This document shows, one piece after another, positions 57,816 to 64,000 of a stretch of 64,000 nt of DNA. The notes under the pieces are model-generated. The model had not been told where the DNA came from. It did no database searches and saw only the letters and a program-made list of their open reading frames with translations. The translations under genes were made by a program, and so were the position numbers. Origin of the DNA: Nocardia lijiangensis NBRC 108240 (lineage in GTDB: Bacteria; Actinomycetota; Actinomycetes; Mycobacteriales; Mycobacteriaceae); contig NZ_BDBP01000058.1 in assembly GCF_001613045.1 (NCBI RefSeq), forward strand, positions 1 to 64,000, in the 5' to 3' direction. Position 1 is the stretch's first letter, and each line of letters starts with the position of its first letter.

Positions 57816-58466
57816 ATGGCCAGCCCCTCCCGATCGCAGCCCGCCGACGCGAGCGCTGCCCGCCCAGCGACCGTGACGACGCTCAGCGAGGACGATCTGA
57901 GCTCGGCCGCGCAGCGCGAGCGGCGCAAGCGCATCCTGGACGCGACGCTGGCGCTGGCGTCCAAGGGCGGATACGACGCGGTGCAGATGCGCGCCGTCGC
58001 CGAGCGCGCGGATGTGGCCGTCGGCACCCTCTACCGGTACTTCCCGTCCAAGGTGCACCTGCTGGTCTCGGCGCTGGCGAGGGAGTTCGAGCAGATCGAG
58101 GGCAAACGCAAGCCGCTCGCCGGTACGACGCCGCAGGAGCGCATGCACCTGCTGCTCACCCAGATCACCAGAATGATGCAGCGCGACCCGCTGCTCACCG
58201 AGGCCATGACGCGCGCGTTCATGTTCGCCGACGCCTCCGCGGCGGCCGAGGTGGATCGCGTCGGCAAGGTGATGGACCGGGTTTTCGCCCGCGCCATGAA
58301 CGACGGAGAACCGACCGAGCGGCAACTCGCCATTGCGCGCGTCATCAGTGACGTGTGGCTTTCCAATCTGGTCGCATGGCTAACTCGACGGGCTTCCGCG
58401 ACCGATGTCACAGATCGTCTCGAACTGACCGTGGATCTTCTGCTCGGAGATCAAGCGGCGAAATAG
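57816..58466 (+). CDS. kstR: KstR, TetR-family repressor of cholesterol catabolism
   Basis: 216 residues from ATG 57816, with GAGGAAAGG upstream. The core RERRKRILDATLALASKGGY, then DAVQMRAVAERADVAVGTLY, RYFPSKVHLLVSAL, is almost identical to M. tuberculosis KstR. The C-terminal EAMTRAFMFADASAAAEVDR and VISDVWLSNLVAWLTRRASA also match. It binds the TnnAACnnGTTnnA boxes found at five places in this window and is released by steroid CoA thioesters (family knowledge). Confidence 0.97.
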   Translation: MASPSRSQPADASAARPATVTTLSEDDLSSAAQRERRKRILDATLALASKGGYDAVQMRAVAERADVAVGTLYRYFPSKVHLLVSALAREFEQIEGKRKPLAGTTPQERMHLLLTQITRMMQRDPLLTEAMTRAFMFADASAAAEVDRVGKVMDRVFARAMNDGEPTERQLAIARVISDVWLSNLVAWLTRRASATDVTDRLELTVDLLLGDQAAK

Positions 58467-58505
58467 CCAGTTGCAATAACTGCATCCACTGAATCGGATC
58501 GGAGC

Positions 58506-58539
58506 GTCCGGTCGACGGGCAGACTGCCCGCGACCGGAC
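58506..58539 (+). terminator. Terminator of kstR
   Basis: GTCCGGTCG (58506-58514) with inner CGGGCAG (58516-58522) pairs with CTGCCCG (58524-58530) and CGACCGGAC (58531-58539), a near-perfect 16-bp stem with one bulged A and a one-base loop. It lies 40 bases past kstR. Confidence 0.8.
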
Positions 58540-58858
58540 TACCGTGGTGTTATGCCGCGCTTGCCCCTGCACGCGGAGCAGACCGCGAACCGTCATGTCC
58601 GACAAAGCGACTCGAACCCGGCCGATCCGCCGGAGCGAAGCAGCTCGGCCGTGACGACCCTCGCGATCGCCGCGCGACCCGAACCGATTCGGGTCCACGG
58701 AAAGTTACTTGCTGGTTACCTGTGCGTTAACTGGGCAAATCCCGATAACCGGGTTGCAAACGTGCGCACGCATACCGGCGCGCTGTGGTGCGGTGAATTC
58801 AACACAGTATTGTTTTGCCCGCCCCTGAAACATCTCCTCCGATCACTAGGTTGGATGC
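58540..58858. promoter_or_regulatory. 319-base region upstream of the trehalose-phosphatase fusion
   Basis: No gene supported; an ORF that crosses it (from 58552) is Arg/Pro/Thr-rich and overlaps the next gene. It holds an AT-richer stretch (58700-58840) with the near repeats GTTACTTG and GTTACCTG, likely promoter DNA for the gene at 58859. No clear Shine-Dalgarno site precedes that GTG. Confidence 0.4.
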
Positions 58859-61429
58859 GTGAGCGCACAGGATCTGCCACAGGAACTTCGACGAGCGTTG
58901 TCGACGGTCGCGCGCGAGCCACGGCTCTTGGTCGCGTCGGACTACGACGGGACATTGGCCCCGATCGTCTCCGACCCGACGAAGGCGTATCCGCACCGCG
59001 AATCGGTCAGCGCGCTACGCGCCCTCGCCGGCTTGACCGGAACGACGGCGGCCGTCATCTCCGGCCGCGCGCTGCGTGATCTAGCAGCGCTCTCCAGGCT
59101 TCCGGTCGAGGTGCAACTGATCGGTAGTCACGGCTCGGAGTTCGACGTCGGTTTCGTGCACGCGATCGACAACGACGCCAAACAGCTGCTTCAGGAAGTG
59201 CAGACCGCGCTGACGCAGATCGCCGCGGGCAATCCCGGCGTCACCGTCGAGATCAAGCCAGCCAGCGTCGCGCTGCACGTGCGCAACGCGGGCCCCGAGA
59301 TCGGCCGCCGGGCGCTGACCTCGGTGCGCCAGGGCCCGGCCTGCTGGGTCGGCGTGCAGGTCACCGAGGGCAAGGCCGTCATCGAGCTGGCCGTCGTCCC
59401 CACCGACAAGGGCGCCGCGCTCGACACCATCCGCCATCAGGAGGGCGCGACCGCCGCGGTGTTCTTCGGTGACGACGTCACCGACGAGAAGGCCTTCCGC
59501 ATGCTCTCCGGCCCGGACGTCGGCATCAAGGTCGGCGAGGGCGACAGCCTGGCCAAGTATCGGGTGGACACCACCGAAGCGGTCTCCTACGCGCTGGCCT
59601 TCCTGCTGGAGGAGCGGCGCACCTGGCTCGCGGGCGCGAGCGCGCCGCGCATCGAGCGGCTGACCATGCTGGCCAGCCCGCGCTCGGTGGCGCTGCTGAC
59701 CCCCGACGCCACGGTCACCTGGTTCTGTCACCCGGAGCCGGATTCGGCCGCGGTGTTCGCGCATCTGCTCGGCGGGCCGCAGGCGGGCCACTTCACCGTC
59801 GCGCCGGAGCGGCCGGGGCTGCCGCTCTCGCAGCGCTACGTAGACAGCACCATGACCGTCGAAACCCGCTGGGCCAGTCTGCAAGTCGTCGACTACCTGC
59901 CGCACGACGTGACGCCCAACCGGACCGATCTGACCCGGGTGATCACGGGCGTGGCCAAGGCGGTCGTCACCTTCGCGCCGCGGCCGGAATTCGGCCAGGT
60001 GCCGGTGACGCTCGAATGCGAGCCGTCGGGCCTGCGGGTGCTCGGCACCAACGACCCGATGGTGCTGCGCTCCCCCGGCGTCCGCTGGGAGATCGAAAGC
60101 GACGGAACGCACGATGTGGCGCGCGCCGTCGTCGATCCCGCGAGCGGCCCGGTCGTACTGGAACTGCGCTGCGGCACACAGGATCTCGCGCCCGCGATGA
60201 CCAGCGAGCCGGAGCGCCGCAGGGAGGCGCAGCGGTACTGGTCGGAGTGGGCACGCTCGCTGGAGCTGCCGCCGCTCAAGCCGGACCTGATGAAGCGCTC
60301 CGCGCTCACCCTGCGCGGGCTGGTGCACGCGCCGTCCGGCTCGATCCTCGCCGCGGCGACCACCTCGCTGCCCGAGGACATCGGCGGCGTCCGCAACTGG
60401 GACTACCGCTACTGCTGGCTGCGCGACGCCGCGCTCACCGCGCAGGCGCTGGTCTCGCTCGGCTCGCTGGCCGAGGCCGACCAGTTCCTCGGCTGGGTGC
60501 ACCGCGTGCTGGAGACGCTGTCCGGCCCCGAGCGGCTGCACCCGCTGTACACCATCTACGGCGAGACCCTGCCGCCCGAGGCCGTCATCGACCAGCTCCC
60601 CGGATACGCCGGGTCGCGCCCGGTGCGCGTCGGCAACGCGGCGAACATGCAGGTGCAGCTGGACGTCTTCGGGCCGATCGTCGACCTGATCGCGACGCTG
60701 GCGCACGCCCGCGAGCACAAGGGCATCACCGATCCGGCCAAGGTGCTGCCGGACGCCGACTGGGAACTGGTGCACGCCATGGTCTCCGCGGTGCAGCGCC
60801 GCTGGACCGAGCCGGACCACGGCATCTGGGAGATCCGCGGCAACCCGCGCCACCACGTGTACTCGAAGGTGATGGGCTGGCTGACGGTCGACCGGGCGCT
60901 GACGCTGGCGCAGAAGTTCGACCGGCCGATCGAACCGGACTGGATCGAGCTGCGCGACACCATCGCCGAAGAGGTCAAGACCAAGGGCTGGAACGACGAG
61001 GTCCAGTCGTTCACCGCGGCCTACGACGGCACCGACCTGGACGCGGCCACCCTGCACATCGGCCTGAGCGGGCTGATCGACCCCTCCGACCCGCGCTTCG
61101 CCGCGACGGTGGTGGCGACCGAGGCCGAGCTGCGCAGCGGTTCGACCGTGTACCGCTACCACCACGACGACGGCCTGCCCGGCGGCGAGGGCGGATTCCA
61201 CCTGTGCGCGGCCTGGCTGGTCGAGGCGTACCTGCTGATCGGCAAGCGCTCGGATGCCGAGGCGCTGTTCGCCCAGCTGGTCGATGTGGCGGGGCCGACC
61301 GGGCTGCTCAGCGAGGAGTACGACCCGGTGGCCGAGCGCTCGCTGGGCAACCACCCGCAGGCCTACAGCCACCTCGGTCTGCTGCGCTGCGCGCAGCTGC
61401 TGGCCCAGCCGGTGGAAGTGCTCGTCTGA
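58859..61429 (+). CDS. Trehalose-6-phosphate phosphatase fused to GH15 glycoside hydrolase
   Basis: 856 residues from GTG 58859. Residues about 1-255 are a HAD phosphatase of the OtsB type: DYDGTLAPIVSDP (nucleophile D29, D31), VISGRALRDL, and GDDVTDEKAF. Residues about 265-856 are a GH15 (alpha/alpha)6 domain: SLPEDIGGVRNWDYRYCWLR, QLDVFGPIVDLI, DHGIWEIRGNPRHHVYSKVM and GLLSEEYDP (general-base Glu). GH15 enzymes of mycobacteria include trehalase, so one chain may both make trehalose from its phosphate and hydrolyse it, or the GH15 domain may act on another glucoside. Such fusions are seen in several actinobacteria. Confidence 0.92.
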   Translation: MSAQDLPQELRRALSTVAREPRLLVASDYDGTLAPIVSDPTKAYPHRESVSALRALAGLTGTTAAVISGRALRDLAALSRLPVEVQLIGSHGSEFDVGFVHAIDNDAKQLLQEVQTALTQIAAGNPGVTVEIKPASVALHVRNAGPEIGRRALTSVRQGPACWVGVQVTEGKAVIELAVVPTDKGAALDTIRHQEGATAAVFFGDDVTDEKAFRMLSGPDVGIKVGEGDSLAKYRVDTTEAVSYALAFLLEERRTWLAGASAPRIERLTMLASPRSVALLTPDATVTWFCHPEPDSAAVFAHLLGGPQAGHFTVAPERPGLPLSQRYVDSTMTVETRWASLQVVDYLPHDVTPNRTDLTRVITGVAKAVVTFAPRPEFGQVPVTLECEPSGLRVLGTNDPMVLRSPGVRWEIESDGTHDVARAVVDPASGPVVLELRCGTQDLAPAMTSEPERRREAQRYWSEWARSLELPPLKPDLMKRSALTLRGLVHAPSGSILAAATTSLPEDIGGVRNWDYRYCWLRDAALTAQALVSLGSLAEADQFLGWVHRVLETLSGPERLHPLYTIYGETLPPEAVIDQLPGYAGSRPVRVGNAANMQVQLDVFGPIVDLIATLAHAREHKGITDPAKVLPDADWELVHAMVSAVQRRWTEPDHGIWEIRGNPRHHVYSKVMGWLTVDRALTLAQKFDRPIEPDWIELRDTIAEEVKTKGWNDEVQSFTAAYDGTDLDAATLHIGLSGLIDPSDPRFAATVVATEAELRSGSTVYRYHHDDGLPGGEGGFHLCAAWLVEAYLLIGKRSDAEALFAQLVDVAGPTGLLSEEYDPVAERSLGNHPQAYSHLGLLRCAQLLAQPVEVLV

Positions 61430-61447
61430 GGGTCGCCGACCGGTCTT

Positions 61448-61481
61448 CGAGGCCCGCGGACCACACGGTCCGCGGGCCTCG
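61448..61481 (+). terminator. Terminator of the trehalose-phosphatase fusion
   Basis: CGAGGCCCGCGGACC (61448-61462) and its exact complement (61467-61481) with a 4-base ACAC loop, 18 bases past the stop, followed by CCGTTTCC. Confidence 0.88.
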
Positions 61482-61558
61482 CCGTTTCCGGGGCGGGTTA
61501 CGGCAGCGGTGTGGCGGTAGCCGGGCGGTGGTCGGGTTGCGCGGGGCTGATAAAGTCA

Positions 61559-61577
61559 AACGGTAACGATTTCCATT
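61559..61577. promoter_or_regulatory. Zur-like operator upstream of the zinc ABC transporter
   Basis: AACGGTAACGATTTCCATT is an imperfect palindrome (AA-GG-AA--TT-CC-TT conserved on both strands) resembling actinobacterial Zur boxes. It lies 52 bases before GTG 61630, so the transporter is probably induced by zinc shortage. Confidence 0.7.
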
Positions 61578-61629
61578 ATGATCTGGAGCACTCAGCATGC
61601 TCTGTTCGTATCGCCAGGAGTGCCCCCGC

Positions 61630-62511
61630 GTGAGTAGCCGAATTGCCTCGAAGTTCGCCGGCGTCGCCGTGGGGGTGGCGACCGCCCTCGCGCTGACCGC
61701 GTGCGGCAGCTCCGACGCCTCGGACAAGCCGCAGGTCGTCGCCTCGACCAACGTGTGGGGCAATATCGCCGCTACCGTCGCCGGTCCCGACGCGACCGTG
61801 ACCGCCCTCATCACCGACCCCGCCGCCGACCCGCACTCGCACGAGACCTCGGCGGTCGAGTCTGCCGAGATCAGCGACGCCGACCTGGTCGTCTACAACG
61901 GCGGGGGCTACGACGAGTTCATCGAGAAGGCCGTCTCCGGCAGAGACAAGCGCACCGTCGACGCCTTCCAGTCCCGCGCCGACAAGAGCGACGAGAACGA
62001 GCACGTCTGGTACGACGTGACCACAGTCGGCGCGGTCGCCGACCAGATCGCGGGCGCGCTCGGCGAGATCGACTCGGCGCACGCCGCCGACTACGCCGCC
62101 CGCGCCACCGCCTTCAAGTCGCAGCTCGCCGGGATCACCGCGACCACCGGCGCGCTCGCCGCCCAGCACCCGAAAACGCCGGTGCTGCAAACCGAACCGC
62201 TCGCGCACTACCTGCTGCGCGCCGCCGGTGCGGAGGATCGCACACCGCACGAGTTCCAGGAGGCGATCGAGCAGGAGACCGATCCCGCGCCCGCGGCCGT
62301 CGCGGCAACCCGGGATCTGCTCACCGGCAAGCAGGTTCGCGCGCTCGTCTACAACGTGCAGACCCAGGACAAGATCACCCGCGACCTGCGCGGGCTCGCC
62401 GAGAACAACGGCGTCGCCGTCGTCGAGGTGACCGAAACCCTCCCCGAGGGAATGGATTACATTCAGTGGCAGACCAAGAACACCGAAGCGCTGGCCGAAG
62501 CGCTGGGCTGA
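61630..62511 (+). CDS. znuA: Zinc/metal ABC transporter, substrate-binding lipoprotein
   Basis: 293 residues from GTG 61630; an ATG at 61597 is in frame but would put an unlikely leader before the signal peptide. The signal peptide ends in the lipobox LTAC, with lipid attachment to that Cys. The ZnuA/TroA fold contains VASTNVWGNIAATVAGPDAT, DPAADPHSHETSAVESAEIS (metal His), ENEHVWYDVTTVGAVADQIA and LQTEPLAHYLLRAAGAEDRT. The acidic/His loop typical of high-affinity ZnuA is short. Followed 20 bases later by the ATPase gene. Confidence 0.93.
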   Translation: MSSRIASKFAGVAVGVATALALTACGSSDASDKPQVVASTNVWGNIAATVAGPDATVTALITDPAADPHSHETSAVESAEISDADLVVYNGGGYDEFIEKAVSGRDKRTVDAFQSRADKSDENEHVWYDVTTVGAVADQIAGALGEIDSAHAADYAARATAFKSQLAGITATTGALAAQHPKTPVLQTEPLAHYLLRAAGAEDRTPHEFQEAIEQETDPAPAAVAATRDLLTGKQVRALVYNVQTQDKITRDLRGLAENNGVAVVEVTETLPEGMDYIQWQTKNTEALAEALG

Positions 62512-62531
62512 TCGACGAACAGCCGATCGAG

Positions 62532-63443
62532 ATGTCCACGAGCAAGGGAGCCGCGCTGACCGAACACACCGCACAGGTGCGGCGGCGGATCGCGGACACC
62601 GACGGTGCGGCAGCCGTCCGGCTCGACGATGCCCGGCTGTCGTTCGGCGACCGCACCCTCTGGCAGGGCCTCGACCTCGAGGTGGCTCCCGGCGAGTTCA
62701 TCGCCGTGCTCGGCCCCAACGGCTCCGGCAAGACCTCGTTGCTGAAGGTGCTGCTCGGCCAGCTCGCGCTCGGCTCGGGGCGGGCGTTCGTCGCCGGATC
62801 GCCCGCGCGCGCTGGCAACGCCGACATCGGCTATGTGCCGCAACAGAAGACGATCGACGCCGGCGTGCAGCTGCGCGGCGTCGACCTGGTCGGGCTCGGC
62901 GTCGACGGGCACCGCTGGGGCCTCGGCCTGCGCGGGCGGGCCGAACGCAAGCGCAAGGTGGCCGCCGCCATCGCGGCCGTCGGCGCGGAGAAGTTCGCGA
63001 GCGCGCCGCTGGAGTCCATGTCGGGAGGCGAGCAGCAGCGGCTGCGCGTGGCGCAAGCGCTGGTCGGCGACCCGAAGGTGCTGCTCTGCGACGAACCGCT
63101 GCTGAGCCTCGACCTGGCCAACCAGCGGCTGGTCGCCGAACTCATCGACCGGCGCAGGCGCAGCCACGACACCGCGGTGCTCTTCGTGACCCACGAGATC
63201 AATCCGATTCTGCCGCTGGTGGATCGGGTGCTGTACCTGGTGGACGGGAAGTTCCGGATCGGCACGCCCGACGAGGTGATGACCTCCGAGGTGCTCTCCG
63301 AGCTGTACCAGACCGAGGTCGACGTGCTGCGGGTGCGCGGACGGCTGGTGGTGGTCGGCACCGGGGACACCATGGACGCGCTCGGCGCCTCGAGCGCGCA
63401 GCACTGTCACGCCGAGCCCGACCAGAGCGGAGTCCGCGCGTGA
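62532..63443 (+). CDS. znuC: Zinc/metal ABC transporter, ATP-binding protein
   Basis: 303 residues from ATG 62532 (earlier frame extension overlaps znuA only). Walker A is LGPNGSGKTSLLKVLL, the Q-loop region is GYVPQQKTIDAG, the signature is MSGGEQQRLRVAQAL, Walker B is KVLLCDEPLLSLDLA, and H-loop is VTHEI. The C-terminal HCHAEPDQ could be a metal-binding tail. It overlaps the permease start (GTGA). Confidence 0.95.
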   Translation: MSTSKGAALTEHTAQVRRRIADTDGAAAVRLDDARLSFGDRTLWQGLDLEVAPGEFIAVLGPNGSGKTSLLKVLLGQLALGSGRAFVAGSPARAGNADIGYVPQQKTIDAGVQLRGVDLVGLGVDGHRWGLGLRGRAERKRKVAAAIAAVGAEKFASAPLESMSGGEQQRLRVAQALVGDPKVLLCDEPLLSLDLANQRLVAELIDRRRRSHDTAVLFVTHEINPILPLVDRVLYLVDGKFRIGTPDEVMTSEVLSELYQTEVDVLRVRGRLVVVGTGDTMDALGASSAQHCHAEPDQSGVRA

Positions 63444-64000
63444 CCGACAAGCTCGCCGATGTCTTCTCGAAGATGTTCGACCTGTCCACCACGGCCGATC
63501 TGCTCGGCTACGACTTCGTCCAGCAGGCGGTGCTGGCGGCCGCCCTGCTCGGGCTGCTCGCCGGGGCGATCGGGCCGCTGATCATCAGCAGGCAGATGTC
63601 GTTCGCGGTACACGGCACCAGTGAGCTGTCGCTGACCGGAGCGGCCGCGGCGCTACTCGCCGGAATCGGCGTCGGGCTCGGAGCGATCATCGGGTCGGTG
63701 GTGGCCGCTGTGCTCTTCGGCGTGCTCGGAACCCGTGCGCGGGAACGCGATTCGGTGATCGCGGTGGTGCTCTCGTTCGGGCTCGGGCTCTCGGTGCTCT
63801 TCCTGTGGCTCGGGCCGGAGCGCGCCGGGTCCAAGTTCTCGCTGCTCACCGGTCAGGTGGTCAGCGTCGGATACAGCGGTCTCGCGCTGCTCATCACCTG
63901 CACGGTGCTGGTGCTGGCCGTGCTCGCGGTGATCTACCGTCCGCTGCTGTTCGCCAGCTCGGATCCGGAAGTCGCGGTCGCGCGCGGCGTCCCGGTGCGC
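63440..64000 (+). CDS. znuB: Zinc/metal ABC transporter permease, partial (runs off window)
   Basis: Starts at GTG 63440, overlapping znuC. ABC-3 family permease: VLAAALLGLLAGAIGPLIIS, RQMSFAVHGTSELSLTGAAA, LGLSVLFLWLG and LLTGQVVSVGYSGLALLITC are successive membrane segments. It remains open at the window end (187 residues). Confidence 0.95.
   Translation, partial: MTDKLADVFSKMFDLSTTADLLGYDFVQQAVLAAALLGLLAGAIGPLIISRQMSFAVHGTSELSLTGAAAALLAGIGVGLGAIIGSVVAAVLFGVLGTRARERDSVIAVVLSFGLGLSVLFLWLGPERAGSKFSLLTGQVVSVGYSGLALLITCTVLVLAVLAVIYRPLLFASSDPEVAVARGVPVR

Noticed and set aside
58552..59079. 175-residue ORF starting upstream of the phosphatase fusion
   Set aside because: Overlaps the first 220 bases of the phosphatase in another frame and has no domain or conserved start.

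Overview
The DNA is GC-rich with the codon bias, GTG starts and gene content of a mycolic-acid actinobacterium. Complete sets for steroid ring degradation (kshA, hsaA-D, hsaE-G, kstD) and side-chain degradation (chsE1/E2, chsH1/H2, ltp2), a KstR regulator with KstR-type operators, and a trehalose-6-phosphatase/GH15 fusion point to Nocardia or a close relative such as Rhodococcus. No rRNA, tRNA or CRISPR array was seen.

Layout. 1-1511: the end of a two-gene acyl-CoA dehydrogenase operon, closed by a strong terminator. 1738-17170: a 15.4 kb integrated phage-like element. It sits inside an MFS transporter gene, whose reading frame is restored exactly when the two ends are joined across a shared 7-bp core. 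The element carries an AlpA/MerR-like putative excisionase at its left end and a large serine integrase at its right end. Between them are a leftward phage module (HNH nuclease, coiled-coil protein, two small overlapping ORFs, full-length tape-measure protein), a rightward XRE/PLD-like plus NUDIX cargo pair, and a winged-helix replication-type protein. No terminase, portal, capsid or major tail gene was recognised. 17171-23078: the 3' MFS remnant, a DUF427 protein, a vapBC module, an AraC regulator divergent from a saccharopine-dehydrogenase-like enzyme, a metallo-beta-lactamase-fold hydrolase divergent from an HxlR regulator, and a cupin.

23163-28479: steroid ring opening. kshA and a small Cys-rich gene run leftward; hsaA-hsaD-hsaC-hsaB run rightward. 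The kshA start region and the shared intergenic region each carry a KstR-type box. 28480-35540: accessory host genes (NAD(P)-binding protein, YdeI-like protein, a vapBC with a frameshifted toxin, TetR/monooxygenase pair, SDR, SRPBCC-ArsR pair, methyltransferase). 35739-43085: hsaF-hsaG-hsaE with a second KstD-family flavoprotein run leftward; kstD and a chsH3-like hydratase run rightward. KstR boxes lie between the two flavoprotein genes. 43237-50592: a methyltransferase, a five-gene MoxR/DUF58/DUF4129 operon, ZapE-like ATPase, a TetR regulator and a NUDIX hydrolase. 50662-57669: a single leftward operon for the last side-chain cycle (fused chsE3-like dehydrogenase, chsE1, chsE2, chsH2, chsH1, ltp2), divergent from kstR across a perfect KstR box. 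58859-64000: trehalose-6-phosphatase/GH15 fusion, then a zinc ABC transporter preceded by a Zur-like box; its permease runs off the window.

How it works together: KstR (57816-58466) probably represses all three steroid blocks through the boxes listed here. KstD and KshA open ring B, HsaA/B hydroxylate and HsaC/D cleave ring A, and HsaE/G/F convert the hydroxydienoate fragment to pyruvate and propionyl-CoA. ChsE1E2-ChsH1H2-Ltp2 remove the last side-chain carbons. The window also holds several intergenic repeat families not explained by the genes: a 63-nt palindrome in three copies and a 25-nt unit in four copies bracketing the kshA-hsa block.
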